From Aestuariivirga litoralis (GTDB lineage: Bacteria; Pseudomonadota; Alphaproteobacteria; Rhizobiales; Aestuariivirgaceae), in contig NZ_WAHS01000002.1 in NCBI RefSeq assembly GCF_015714715.1, positions 1 to 64,000 on the forward strand: a stretch of 64,000 nt of DNA, written 5' to 3'. A program made the translations under genes and the position numbers. Shown here piece by piece: positions 16,419 to 24,997 of this stretch. The notes beneath the pieces were generated by a model that ran no database searches, had not been told where the DNA came from, and was given only the letters and a program-made list of their open reading frames with translations. Within the stretch, counting starts at the first letter, position 1; each line of letters begins with the position of its first letter.

Positions 16419-16978
16419 TAGTTCAGAAACCTCGCCACCTTGATGCGGCTGACATTGGCACCGCTGACTTCGCGGCGGTAATAGTTGCGCAATTGCCGAA
16501 GCTCGGTCACCGACATCTTGGTCAGCGAGCGGCCGGCAATCGAATATGAATTCACGTCCGACGTAGCGCGGTTTTCGAGCAGCGCCTCAATCGCGTCCAG
16601 CATGCGTTGCGCATGACTGCGCGGATCGGCCGTCGAAATCGTGCCGTCGGCCACCACGGTAAAGCTGCCGGTCGCCACCTGGACGCGCGCGCTATCGCTG
16701 GTGCGTGTCATGAACGCCGACCACACCCAGGTGCCGGGTGTGAAATCGGCAGTGGTCGCGGCAGGCACGGTGACCTGATAGGTGTTGCCGGTTTCGGCAG
16801 CAGCAAATGTCACAGGTGCTGCATCGGCATCACCATCACGTTTCATCGCATAGGCCAAGGCATATGCCACCAATGGATAGGCGGCCACCAGGTCGGATCG
16901 CCGCCATGTCCATGTGTCACCAGCCACGAGAGGGGCAACAGGCTCACCTTCGGGCGGATTATCGAGTGGGTTGGTCAT
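16418..16978 (-). CDS. Head protein with gpW-like C-terminus
   Basis: A 186-residue protein in the lambda gpW position between terminase and portal. The N-terminal 110 residues are a beta-rich domain. The C-terminal 65 residues are helical (M-L-D-A-I-E-A-L-L, then L-T-K-M-S-V-T-E-L-R-Q-L-R-x-Y-Y) and resemble a gpW-type head completion domain. It is larger than lambda gpW (68 residues), so a fusion to an extra domain is inferred. Confidence 0.65.
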   Translation of the reverse strand: MTNPLDNPPEGEPVAPLVAGDTWTWRRSDLVAAYPLVAYALAYAMKRDGDADAAPVTFAAAETGNTYQVTVPAATTADFTPGTWVWSAFMTRTSDSARVQVATGSFTVVADGTISTADPRSHAQRMLDAIEALLENRATSDVNSYSIAGRSLTKMSVTELRQLRNYYRREVSGANVSRIKVARFLN

Positions 16979-16981
16979 CTC

Positions 16982-18934
16982 TCACCAGTTCTGAACGAAG
17001 CCGCCGCGCTTAGGACGCGGCGTAGGCTTCGGGCGCGCAAGCGACGTTGCGGGTTTTTGCTGTTCAACCGCGGGCTTCGGAGCCAGCGGCAAATCTTCAA
17101 GATCGAGCTGCGCATCTTTGGGCGGCGTAGCGCGTTCGCTTTCGAGCCGGTCCCAGACCTTGTCGGGCCAGTCGCGCAGGCCCAGCCGGATCGCCGCGGC
17201 CTCGGCCTGCAGCATCGTGTCCAGCATTTCGTTGGCCTGGTTGGGGTCCTTCACCCATTTGTATTCGAGAAAGCCGTCGCGGCGCTTCACCGGCTGGCGG
17301 TGTTCGGCCGTGAGCTGGCGGAAATATTCATCTTCGAGGCCCTTGGGAAAGCCCACATAGCCGCGCTCCATCGGGTCGAGCTTGGCGACATTCCGGTACA
17401 GCGCCATCTTTAAAACCGACGTGCCGAAATTGTAGAACCTACCAGCCCATTTGATCAGCTTGCCGGCGCGGTTGCGTTCCTTCTTCACCCGCACCAGCAA
17501 AGGCGCTGATTCCGAACCTACGCCGCGCACCATGATCAGGCGCGAAGCCGGATGCCGGCGGGCCCAGCCCCAGACATCTTCGGTCCAGGCATTGCCGTCG
17601 ATCGCGGCCATGTCGATCTTCAGTTTGGTTCCCGCCTGGTGGCGCCACTCGGTGGCTAGAAGGTTGGTCAGGCCAGTCATCGTCGGCTCTTCCGAGATGT
17701 GCCCGGTGATTATATCCTTCTCGACCACGTGGCGCCGGAAATCGCGGCCCCAGCCGATGAGCTGCCACTCGACGCGGTCCTTCTGCACGTCGATGCCCAG
17801 CGTGAGCACCACGCACCAGACCGGCACGATGCGCCGTTCGATCTCGCTCTTGGCGGCGCGGTCGCGCAATTCCTCCCAGGGCGGGGCCTCGCCCTTGGCT
17901 TCATAGGCCTGCCCCACCGTGTCGTTGAGGAAGGTCTGCTCGGCCGCCGGGTCGCCCTTGGCTTTCAGCCATTCGCGCGCGATGGCTTCCCACGTGGTGA
18001 GCGGCCCATAGGCTGACCACAGGTGGAAGCTGCGGTGATGGCGCGCGGCCGTCGGGTTCTGCGCCACCCATGTGCCTTTCAACACCATGTCGCGGCGGTG
18101 GTGTTCCTCGATGATGCCGCCACAGGACGGGCAGGCGAAACAGGCCCTCTCCGGCTGTGCTTCGTCCAGGTTCTGCAACATGTTGCCCCATTCGAGGGCG
18201 TGCATGTGACCGCAATGCGGGCATGGCACCTGGTAATATTCCTGGCTGCCGGCCTCGAAGCTGCGGGTGATCCGGCAGCCCGGCTGCACCAGCGGTGTCG
18301 AATTCTTGAAGATCTTGGCAAAGTCATAGGCGCGGCTGCGGCTGTCGGCCTGCTGTTCCGGGTCACCCGCTTCATTGGTTGTCCACTTGGCCAGGTCGTC
18401 CTGAACTTGCCGTGGCATCGACACCTGGCTGAGCGAGGCCGGCGAGTTCGCGCCCGAGATCAGGATCGAGCCCTGCCCGTCGGCGCGTTCCTTGAACAGG
18501 ATCGAGTCACCGCCGTCGCGCGAGCGTTCCGGAAAGAGCCGCGCCACCGAGGGGGTGGAGCGCAGCATCGGCTTCAGCTTCAGCTTCGACCAGCGCACCG
18601 CATTGTCGTCGGTCGGGTGGACATAGAGAAAGTCGCACGGATCCATCGCCTGCGTGCCCAAAGTGAACACATTGGCCAGCACCGTGCCGCCGAGCTGCGC
18701 CGATTTGTGCAGCGTGATCACCCGGCACGGATCATCTGGCCCGAAGGCCTTCAGGATTTCCGTGAAGAACGGAAACAGGTCGGGGTTATAGGGCCCCGGA
18801 AAGGCGCTTTCGCGTTTCGAGAACACGATATTCGCTGGCGCCCAGGCAGCATAATCCACCGCCTCGGCAGGCTTGACCACCCGGGCGGCGGCCATAAGGG
18901 CCACGTACCGGGCATTCGAAAGCTGGATGCCCAT
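16982..18934 (-). CDS. Terminase large subunit, lambda GpA family
   Basis: A 650-residue packaging motor ATPase and nuclease. It begins with the W-A-P-A-N-I-V-F-S segment, then has the atypical GpA P-loop K-S-A-Q-L-G-G-T (residues 77-84), a D-F-L-Y-V-H-P-T-D-D segment, a C-P-x-C-G zinc-binding pair (about 234-237 and again near 265) and a C-terminal nuclease half. Length matches lambda GpA (641). It follows the small subunit with 2 bases between genes. Confidence 0.92.
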   Translation of the reverse strand: MGIQLSNARYVALMAAARVVKPAEAVDYAAWAPANIVFSKRESAFPGPYNPDLFPFFTEILKAFGPDDPCRVITLHKSAQLGGTVLANVFTLGTQAMDPCDFLYVHPTDDNAVRWSKLKLKPMLRSTPSVARLFPERSRDGGDSILFKERADGQGSILISGANSPASLSQVSMPRQVQDDLAKWTTNEAGDPEQQADSRSRAYDFAKIFKNSTPLVQPGCRITRSFEAGSQEYYQVPCPHCGHMHALEWGNMLQNLDEAQPERACFACPSCGGIIEEHHRRDMVLKGTWVAQNPTAARHHRSFHLWSAYGPLTTWEAIAREWLKAKGDPAAEQTFLNDTVGQAYEAKGEAPPWEELRDRAAKSEIERRIVPVWCVVLTLGIDVQKDRVEWQLIGWGRDFRRHVVEKDIITGHISEEPTMTGLTNLLATEWRHQAGTKLKIDMAAIDGNAWTEDVWGWARRHPASRLIMVRGVGSESAPLLVRVKKERNRAGKLIKWAGRFYNFGTSVLKMALYRNVAKLDPMERGYVGFPKGLEDEYFRQLTAEHRQPVKRRDGFLEYKWVKDPNQANEMLDTMLQAEAAAIRLGLRDWPDKVWDRLESERATPPKDAQLDLEDLPLAPKPAVEQQKPATSLARPKPTPRPKRGGFVQNW

Positions 18935-18936
18935 GC

Positions 18937-19554
18937 TTAGACCTCGTCCGCGTCGATGACGGGCGGCAGGGCCTCGGCCTCGTCGGCCAACTGGTGCGCC
19001 AACTTGGCGCGCACGTCGCGGAACCGCTTGCGCATCAGATGCACCAGGTCACGCGATGGCAGTTTGAATTCTGCCGCGATCTCGCTGGCCACTTCCGTCA
19101 TGCTGGCCTCGAACATTTGCAGGATGCTCGCGGCGACCTTGGCGGTTTCGGCCCCGGCCTGCTCGGCCAGCACATAGATGCCGCGACGGGCGCGCTCCTC
19201 CTCTTCCAGCTTGCGGTTCTGGTACTGCGCCTGGGCAAGCTTTTGCTGTTTCAGCTGCTTGTCCATTTCATCCACGGGTGCGGATGGTGCGTTCGTCTCG
19301 CGGCCTTGGGTTTCACCAGGCTGTGCCGGCGGCGCGGTCAGATTTGTGCCGAGCCCGTTGCCCAGCCGCTGGGCCGGGTCGAGTTTCAGCTTCAGGCGTT
19401 CCTTGGCCTGGGCAATCTTGATCTTGGCGCTGCGGCCTTCGCCCTCCATCTCGGCGGGCGTGATCTTTCCTTCCGAAATCCACTGGCTCACACGGCCAGC
19501 AGACACGCCAACAAGCGCCGCAAATTCGCTTTTGCTGGCAACTTGAGCGTCCAC
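18937..19554 (-). CDS. Terminase small subunit (Nu1-like)
   Basis: A 205-residue protein with an N-terminal helix-turn-helix (about residues 5-40, V-G-V-S-x-G-R-V-S-Q-W), a Gln/Pro-rich linker and a C-terminal helical oligomerisation domain. It recognises the packaging site and loads the large subunit. Start is GTG at 19554 with AAGG about 9 bases upstream. No other DNA-binding protein lies next to the large subunit. Confidence 0.85.
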   Translation of the reverse strand: MDAQVASKSEFAALVGVSAGRVSQWISEGKITPAEMEGEGRSAKIKIAQAKERLKLKLDPAQRLGNGLGTNLTAPPAQPGETQGRETNAPSAPVDEMDKQLKQQKLAQAQYQNRKLEEEERARRGIYVLAEQAGAETAKVAASILQMFEASMTEVASEIAAEFKLPSRDLVHLMRKRFRDVRAKLAHQLADEAEALPPVIDADEV

Positions 19555-19671
19555 TTTAGAAACCTTCTTTAGCTCTTTAGGCTCTAATTTTACCGTCAGA
19601 CTGGAGCATGATGACGGTCCGAATTACCCGCAGACGGGTTGAGGCTGGGGAGAACCTATGCCCCACCCCCC
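19555..19671. other. Inverted repeats upstream of terminase; cos candidate
   Basis: The gap between the gpZ-like gene and the terminase small subunit holds a 7-bp inverted repeat ACCGTCA/TGACGGT (19592-19598 and 19612-19618) and a 5-bp one ACCCG/CGGGT (19626-19630 and 19635-19639). No T-run follows, so they do not look like terminators. Position next to the small subunit is where cos sites usually lie. Assignment as cos is speculative. Confidence 0.3.
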
Positions 19672-20406
19672 CTACCGGGGCAGGACACGGGCCAGTTCGC
19701 GGCTCAGCTGCTCTTCAAGCTTGACCGGGAAGGCATCACGCGCCGCTGCCATGCCCACGCCATAAAAGTTCAGCCGGCGCTTGTAGTTGGCATGATCCGC
19801 GAAGATCAGCACGGGCATCACGTTGCGGCCCATGCGTTTCCACACGCCAGCCCGCAGGGGTGAGCCCGGTGGTGGGATGAAGTATTCCTCCCTGCCCTTG
19901 GCCTTGCCCCGGCGCTTTGATCCAGCTGTCTGGTTCTGCATGGCATCGCTTGATACGCGCAACTGCGACAGGATCTGGGTGAACACCCGGCCCGGCACAT
20001 TGCCATAGCCATCACGCGGCACCAGATCAGCCGGAATGGCAAAGCGCATGCCACGCATCAGCGGCCCGAGCTGGCGCTCAGAACTCTTCTGGTGGCGCAC
20101 ACCACCATCAATCTCAGGCAACAGATACCGATCAGCCGAAACACCCTTGCCGCCGAACTGCCGGAGATAGACATGGGCTTCCGGGTTGCCGACAGTCGCA
20201 GCCTTGATATAGGTCGCGTTCAGCGTATAGGCCGTGGGCCGGTCGAACACTTCGGTCATGCTGGCCTTGATGGCCTTCTGCCCGGCCTCAGCCGCAAAGG
20301 TCAAAGCCTTGGCGGTGGCCAGCGGCAGAACTTCACGCTCGGCCCGCAGCATGCCGCGCTTCACCTCAGCAATGTTGGAAGAGACCGAGAGAGACAGCAC
20401 GCGCAA
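19672..20406 (-). CDS. gpZ/gp10-like minor tail or head-tail protein
   Basis: A 244-residue protein with an N-terminal helix bundle (K-A-L-T-F-A-A-E-A-G-Q-K-A-I) and a C-terminal basic half, resembling lambda gpZ or HK97 gp10-like proteins. These are usually downstream of the capsid genes; here the gene lies upstream of the terminase small subunit, which is unusual. The start is TTG at 20406 or GTG at 20400. Family assignment is tentative. Confidence 0.55.
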   Translation of the reverse strand: MRVLSLSVSSNIAEVKRGMLRAEREVLPLATAKALTFAAEAGQKAIKASMTEVFDRPTAYTLNATYIKAATVGNPEAHVYLRQFGGKGVSADRYLLPEIDGGVRHQKSSERQLGPLMRGMRFAIPADLVPRDGYGNVPGRVFTQILSQLRVSSDAMQNQTAGSKRRGKAKGREEYFIPPPGSPLRAGVWKRMGRNVMPVLIFADHANYKRRLNFYGVGMAAARDAFPVKLEEQLSRELARVLPR

Positions 20407-20424
20407 AACCCCGCAGCATCACAT

Positions 20425-20454
20425 TAAAAAACCGGACCGCCTTCGCGTCCGGTT
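20425..20454 (-). terminator. Intrinsic terminator before late genes
   Basis: An 8-bp stem (20430-20437 with 20447-20454) with a 9-base loop is followed on the minus strand by six T residues. It ends transcription of the gene at 20554-21138 and separates the replication module from the late operon, so late genes need their own promoter or antitermination. Confidence 0.85.
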
Positions 20455-20553
20455 TGCCTAGTCGGTTTACACCCTTCATCGCTTTGTCAATGATTCTCCC
20501 CAGGCCGTCAAGAGGCTATCGGTCAAGGGTTGAAAACCTGCCCGCCATCCCCT

Positions 20554-21138
20554 TTACACCACACGCCAGCGGGTGAAGGCGCGGGCCTTCAGCACCGGCA
20601 GCAATCCCATCAGCAAGTCCCAATAGGTCTCATGCCGCGCGATATCCTGTGGCGTGTGGCCGGTGGCTTCCAGCTCGCAGCAGATGGCAGCCCCACTGAA
20701 ATACATCATGCGCGGCTTGCCATTGGGTTTGAGCACAGGCACCAGCCGCGCGCGTTCCAGCTTGTCGGGATGCACCGGCATCACACCCTTCTCGGCGTGG
20801 CGTGCCGTGTGCACATAGCCTTGGTCGATGCCGGAGAACCAGTCCGCCATGATCTTGTCGATCAGCAGCGCATCCTCATGCGGTTCCAGAAAGCCATTGA
20901 TCGTGCCGCGTGGCGCCTGCCCCTCGCCATAGCGCGCCATGACGAAATCGGTATGGCCGAAGCTACCCTCCTGGCTGCCGCTCTTGGCGCGCACGCATTC
21001 ATCACGGTAGGCCCAGACCAGCAGGCCCCAGGGCGTGATTTCACGCCGGAGATCAGCTTTCTGGGAGGCTGGGGAGGCAAGGGAGGCAGGAAGACGCGGC
21101 GGAAATTTTGAGCCAGTTTTGCAAGCTGTTGTTTCCAT
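20554..21138 (-). CDS. Phage protein of unknown function
   Basis: A 194-residue protein. Its N-terminal 30 residues are low complexity, rich in Pro, Ala, Ser and Leu, and are encoded by one copy of a G-rich repeat (21063-21090). The remainder looks globular, with a G-H-T-D-F-V-M-A-R-Y-G-E-G-Q-A-P-R-G motif and a C-terminal helix. Start ATG at 21138 has a purine-rich leader. It is the last gene of the replication module before a strong terminator. No family recognised. Confidence 0.7.
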   Translation of the reverse strand: METTACKTGSKFPPRLPASLASPASQKADLRREITPWGLLVWAYRDECVRAKSGSQEGSFGHTDFVMARYGEGQAPRGTINGFLEPHEDALLIDKIMADWFSGIDQGYVHTARHAEKGVMPVHPDKLERARLVPVLKPNGKPRMMYFSGAAICCELEATGHTPQDIARHETYWDLLMGLLPVLKARAFTRWRVV

Positions 21139-21393
21139 TTTCTTTCTTCTTTCCTTTGGGAGGCTAGGGAATGTAGGGAGGATAAAAGCCATTGAAGTGT
21201 AATAAACAGAAGGGTGCCAATGGCCGCGCCGGGCTACAGGCCGCAGCACGCTGGCCCATCACGCGCGCGTAGGTTGGCGGCTAGGCTCCCTACATTCCCC
21301 AGCCTCCCAAATCGGCGGCAAGCCCTTGATTTCCCCCGCGCCCCTTTTGGGAGGCAAGCGAGCGGCACAACCGCCTTGCCTCCCCAGCCTCCC
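21063..21393. repeat. Nested G-rich inverted repeats
   Basis: Four related G-rich units are arranged as a nested palindrome. Unit A (21063-21090, plus) matches the complement of unit D (21373-21393) at 20 of 21 bases. Unit B (21158-21181, plus) matches the complement of unit C (21286-21308) at 22 of 23 bases. All share GGGAGGCT(A/G)GGGA. The gap between the helicase stop (21398) and the next gene start (21138) is otherwise without a clear gene. The unit could form hairpins or G-quadruplexes; origin of replication, recombination site or RNA control are possible. Confidence 0.75.
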
Positions 21394-21397
21394 AATT

Positions 21398-23203
21398 TCA
21401 TCGGAAATCCTCCTCAGGGGTGCGGGGATGGCGGTGCGACGGGTCAAAGCCCTCGTTGAATTTCACGCCGACATAGACCGAGATCGAGGACTTCAGCTTG
21501 GTGAAGCCGAATTGCGAGGCCGCCTTGGGCATGCGCCGGTTGAAGGTCGTGCCGGCAAAGGGCGTGGTGCCCTGGCGCTGGCAGAAGGCGACATAGGACG
21601 CATAGAGCCTGCCGGCCTCGATCTCATCGGCCGTGTCCTTGGTCACGTTCAGCGCCGCGCGCACGAAACCGCCCACGACATCGCTTTCCTCGCGGTACTC
21701 CTTGGTGGCCGCCTTCACCTCGTCGGGCGCATGCAGGCCGCCCATTTCGAGATAGTGGCAGCAGCCTTCGATCAGCCAGTTCAGGATGCCGGAGCGTTCC
21801 GCCCACAGCTTCTCGGCCAGTTCCTTGTCGGCCTTGTCCTCGTCGATCTGCACATCAAATGGCACCAGCAGCACCCGCCGCCAGATGCCATCGTCATTGC
21901 CCTTGATCGTGGGCTTGCGGTTGGCCGAGATCACCAGCTTGAAGGTCGGATAGATATCGATGAAGTCCTGGTTGAGACGGCGCACGGCCAATGGTTCACC
22001 CGAGGTCAGCCCCTTGATCAGGCTTTCATCGAAGCTCATGCCTTCGCGCGGCTCGGCTGAGCGCACCAGGCGCGCACCCGGCAGACGCGCCAGATCCGGC
22101 GTGGCTTCACTTCCTTTGCCGGCCTTGTTGTCATTGACCAGCGTGGCAATCGGCACGGTGGTCGAATAGTCGCTGAGAATCTTGGCCACCACATCGACGA
22201 GTGTGGATTTGCCGTTGCGGCCCTCGCCGTGAAACAGCACGAAGACCTGTTCGCGCGTCAGGGCCGTGAGGCAGTAGCCGAAATAGCGCTGCACGAAATT
22301 TCGGATCTCGTCCTTCGGCAGGATGGTGGCGAGGAAGGTATTGAATTGCGGACACCATGCATCGGCATCGAAGTCCACCTCGGCCAGCTTGGTCATGTAG
22401 TTTTCGCGCCGGTGCTCGGTACATTTCACTTCATATCGCGTGCCCTTGTCCGCTTTCACAAAATGCAACGTGCCATTGGCCACGTTGAGCGCCAGCGCAT
22501 TCTGGTCGAGCTCGGCGATCGGCTTTGAAAGATAGGACGTGGCCTCGCCCAGCATGCCGGCCAGCTTGCCGGCATTACCGGCCGAAATGGAAAACCCCCG
22601 ACGCTTAGCACGGCGCGACGAAAGTGCCGCCTTGGCCTTGCGGCCTTCGCTGATCTGGTCCTTCAGGTCTTCGATTTCGGATTTGATTTCCCGACGCCGG
22701 CTTTCCTTGGCGGTGGCCTTGGTTTCTGCATCATCATCCAGGGCCATCAGGCGCAGTTCAGCCTCGCGCAACGCCGCCACCGCGGCTTCGGCCAATTCAA
22801 CCTTCACCTTCTCGTCGGGGAAAAATTCCATCACCAGAGATTCAAAACCGATGAGCTCCGACGTGCGATGCTGGAATGGCTTGATGCGCCTGAGATCGAT
22901 ATCCTCGGCCCAGCGTTTTTCATCCCAGGCGAAATAGGCCACGTTCTGCACGTGCAGCACATCACGGCCGTGGCGCTTGATGAAGCGGCGTGCATTGCCG
23001 ATATCATTCTGCGGTTCAACCGCGCATGCGCGCAGGACGTCCCAGTCAATGTCATCATCCGTTCCGACTTCGCCCGGATCCTCGGCTTCGAGATCTGGCT
23101 CGGGCGGGGGAGGCACGGCTTTGCCATCGCTCAGCACTTCGGCATCGGCGATGGCGGCCTTGATCTCCTGTTCCGGCGATGGCTTCTCGTTCTCGTCGCT
23201 CAC
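21398..23203 (-). CDS. SF3 helicase, D5/P4-type primase C-terminal family
   Basis: A 601-residue replicative helicase. It has an acidic N-terminus, an unusual charged coiled coil (about 132-200), a D5_N-like region, then the SF3 ATPase with Walker A G-E-G-R-N-G-K-S-T (326-334). The conserved L-P-G-A-R-L-V motif and S-A-N-R-K-P sensor segment follow, and a winged helix lies at the C-terminus. Start is GTG at 23203, overlapping the primase stop as GTGA. Together with the upstream primase it forms the phage replication core. Confidence 0.9.
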   Translation of the reverse strand: MSDENEKPSPEQEIKAAIADAEVLSDGKAVPPPPEPDLEAEDPGEVGTDDDIDWDVLRACAVEPQNDIGNARRFIKRHGRDVLHVQNVAYFAWDEKRWAEDIDLRRIKPFQHRTSELIGFESLVMEFFPDEKVKVELAEAAVAALREAELRLMALDDDAETKATAKESRRREIKSEIEDLKDQISEGRKAKAALSSRRAKRRGFSISAGNAGKLAGMLGEATSYLSKPIAELDQNALALNVANGTLHFVKADKGTRYEVKCTEHRRENYMTKLAEVDFDADAWCPQFNTFLATILPKDEIRNFVQRYFGYCLTALTREQVFVLFHGEGRNGKSTLVDVVAKILSDYSTTVPIATLVNDNKAGKGSEATPDLARLPGARLVRSAEPREGMSFDESLIKGLTSGEPLAVRRLNQDFIDIYPTFKLVISANRKPTIKGNDDGIWRRVLLVPFDVQIDEDKADKELAEKLWAERSGILNWLIEGCCHYLEMGGLHAPDEVKAATKEYREESDVVGGFVRAALNVTKDTADEIEAGRLYASYVAFCQRQGTTPFAGTTFNRRMPKAASQFGFTKLKSSISVYVGVKFNEGFDPSHRHPRTPEEDFR

Positions 23204-24408
23204 GCGGCACCTGCAATAGTTTCATGCGGTGTGCGCAGCACAGAATTGAAATCTTCGCCCTTCGGCGCCCAGGCCACTTTGACAACGCGGCCCGCGCGGG
23301 CCCACCGGGTGGCGGCGCGCTGCATGGTGTTGTGGGTTTCGAAGGGATCGCTGTCGCCGTCGCCCAGGATCACCACCGCATCGGCGGAAACGGGCGGCAG
23401 CAACAGACGCTCCTCACATGCCGGAATAATGCCGGGCACCTTCACGCGCGACACCCGGCCGTTTTTATCCACGCGCGTGCGGGTGGGGTGCACCAGCCGG
23501 TCCTCAGCCCGCCCGCCGATATTGCCGAGATTGATAGAGGACCAGAAGGCCGTGGCACCCAGGTCTTCGCCCCGCAGCGCCTGGCGCACCGAATAAACCG
23601 TCTCGATGCCTTCGCCGATATAAATTTCGCGCGGGGCTTCGGGCCCGCCCAGATGGATATGCCCGCCCTTCGGGCTGCCCCGCACTTTCTTGGCATCAAG
23701 GATCTCGCCGGTCTGCGGCTGCACGATCTGCGCCTTGCCCGAGGGCGAAGTGAAGCTGCCGTCGATATAGGTGATATGGCACCCGGCAAAGCGCCCATCC
23801 GGCCCTTGGATGGCGCCGACCATCGCCGGCCCCTCATGAATCACCCGCCATTCGCCAGACAGGCAGTGCCAGTATGGCAGCTTCTCATACGAGCGGATCT
23901 TGGCGCCGATCGCCGGTTGCACGCCGCGGAAGCGCAGATAGGATTCGGCGATCGATCCCGGCAGCGCCGCCCCACCCTTCCAGATGGCATGCGCACGCGC
24001 GATTTCACGGGTGCGGAATTCATTGTCTTCCCGCGCGCGGGTTTCCGCTTCGCGGGCGCGCAGCTGCTCACGTTGCGCCAGCAGTTCTGAATCCACCTTG
24101 CGGCCACTCTCGCCTCTCGGGGGCTTCGTGCCGTTGATGGTTTCGCAGGCCCCGAGGAAATCAGCCCCGGTCAGATATTCCACCATGGCGATCACGTCGC
24201 CGCCCTTGGCCGAACGGCGGCAGAAGAACAGCCCCTTTTTGCGATCGACCGAAAACCGGTCTGTACCGCCACAGGCTGGGCATGGGCCCACGGCGCGCTG
24301 CCCGCGCAGCTTCGCGCTGTGGCCTGGGGAAATGTGGCACAGCGCGGCCCAGATATCGGCCCGCCGCGCCTCATTCACCCAATCTTCCATGGCAGGATCT
24401 TGGCGCAT
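23200..24408 (-). CDS. DNA primase, CHC2-like zinc finger plus Toprim
   Basis: A 402-residue primase. Residues 40-66 hold a zinc-binding C-P-A-C (43-46) and F-F-C (Cys63) cluster with the K-G-G-D motif. The middle is helical, and the C-terminal half has Toprim motifs I-G-E-G-I-E-T and V-I-L-G-D-G-D-S-D. Synthesises primers for the downstream SF3 helicase. The start ATG overlaps the upstream stop as TGATG. Confidence 0.88.
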   Translation of the reverse strand: MRQDPAMEDWVNEARRADIWAALCHISPGHSAKLRGQRAVGPCPACGGTDRFSVDRKKGLFFCRRSAKGGDVIAMVEYLTGADFLGACETINGTKPPRGESGRKVDSELLAQREQLRAREAETRAREDNEFRTREIARAHAIWKGGAALPGSIAESYLRFRGVQPAIGAKIRSYEKLPYWHCLSGEWRVIHEGPAMVGAIQGPDGRFAGCHITYIDGSFTSPSGKAQIVQPQTGEILDAKKVRGSPKGGHIHLGGPEAPREIYIGEGIETVYSVRQALRGEDLGATAFWSSINLGNIGGRAEDRLVHPTRTRVDKNGRVSRVKVPGIIPACEERLLLPPVSADAVVILGDGDSDPFETHNTMQRAATRWARAGRVVKVAWAPKGEDFNSVLRTPHETIAGAA

Positions 24409-24608
24409 CACAACAGTTTCCCCTGCGGCGGGGTGTAGGCTGGCATGGGCGCTGCCGGCACGGGCTTGGGGTCGAGCAGCGCGCGATGTTCGCGGCAGGC
24501 AAACACCATCCGGTCCCGCAGCAGCTGGCCGAAGCCGAAGAGGGCCATGCCCTTGCAGCCCTCGACCAGGCAATGCTTGTTCAGCAGCAGCGGATGAATC
24601 TCGCTCAT
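24408..24608 (-). CDS. Small Zn-ribbon-like protein
   Basis: A 66-residue protein with Cys-x4-Cys (residues 13-18) and Cys-x2-His (about 38-41) spacing, consistent with one zinc site, and a Pro-rich tail. It is tightly coupled to the primase gene (TGATG) and to its upstream gene (ATGA). A replication accessory role is inferred only from location. Confidence 0.65.
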   Translation of the reverse strand: MSEIHPLLLNKHCLVEGCKGMALFGFGQLLRDRMVFACREHRALLDPKPVPAAPMPAYTPPQGKLL

Positions 24609-24997
24609 CCTTCGATATCCAGTTTGACCTTGGCGTTTCTTGTAATCATCTCCACAGCGCCACGCGTGAAACCCTTGATCAGCAGTTCCAGCAACGCTGC
24701 CAAAGCCGCCGAATCCGACAAAACATTTTCATGAAGTGGAGAGAGAGAGGAACTCGCACTGGCAAGACCACAGGCCACGGCGTCCTGATAGATCAGTGTT
24801 TCGAAGGCAACCTTGTCGGAATGTGCATTCGCGCCTTCCACGCTGGCCACGGTGTGCAGCTTCACCAGATGCAGTGCAGATTTGAGTTCGGGCTGGGACG
24901 CTGGCTTTGCGCACTGCGCTTCGATGTCTGCGATCAACTGTTCGAAACCTTCGGCCCGATTCTCGCCCAGATATTTATTGAGATTAATTCCCGTCAC
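24605..24997 (-). CDS. Phage protein of unknown function
   Basis: A 130-residue, mostly helical, acidic protein with no recognised family. GTG at 24997 was chosen because it overlaps the methylase stop as GTGA; an ATG at 25009 would add four residues. It is part of the compact replication/modification operon. Confidence 0.65.
   Translation of the reverse strand: MTGINLNKYLGENRAEGFEQLIADIEAQCAKPASQPELKSALHLVKLHTVASVEGANAHSDKVAFETLIYQDAVACGLASASSSLSPLHENVLSDSAALAALLELLIKGFTRGAVEMITRNAKVKLDIEG

Noticed and set aside
15249-16421. Long plus-strand open frame opposite the portal gene
   Set aside because: The portal protein on the minus strand has clear family motifs; the plus frame has none and has no ribosome site.
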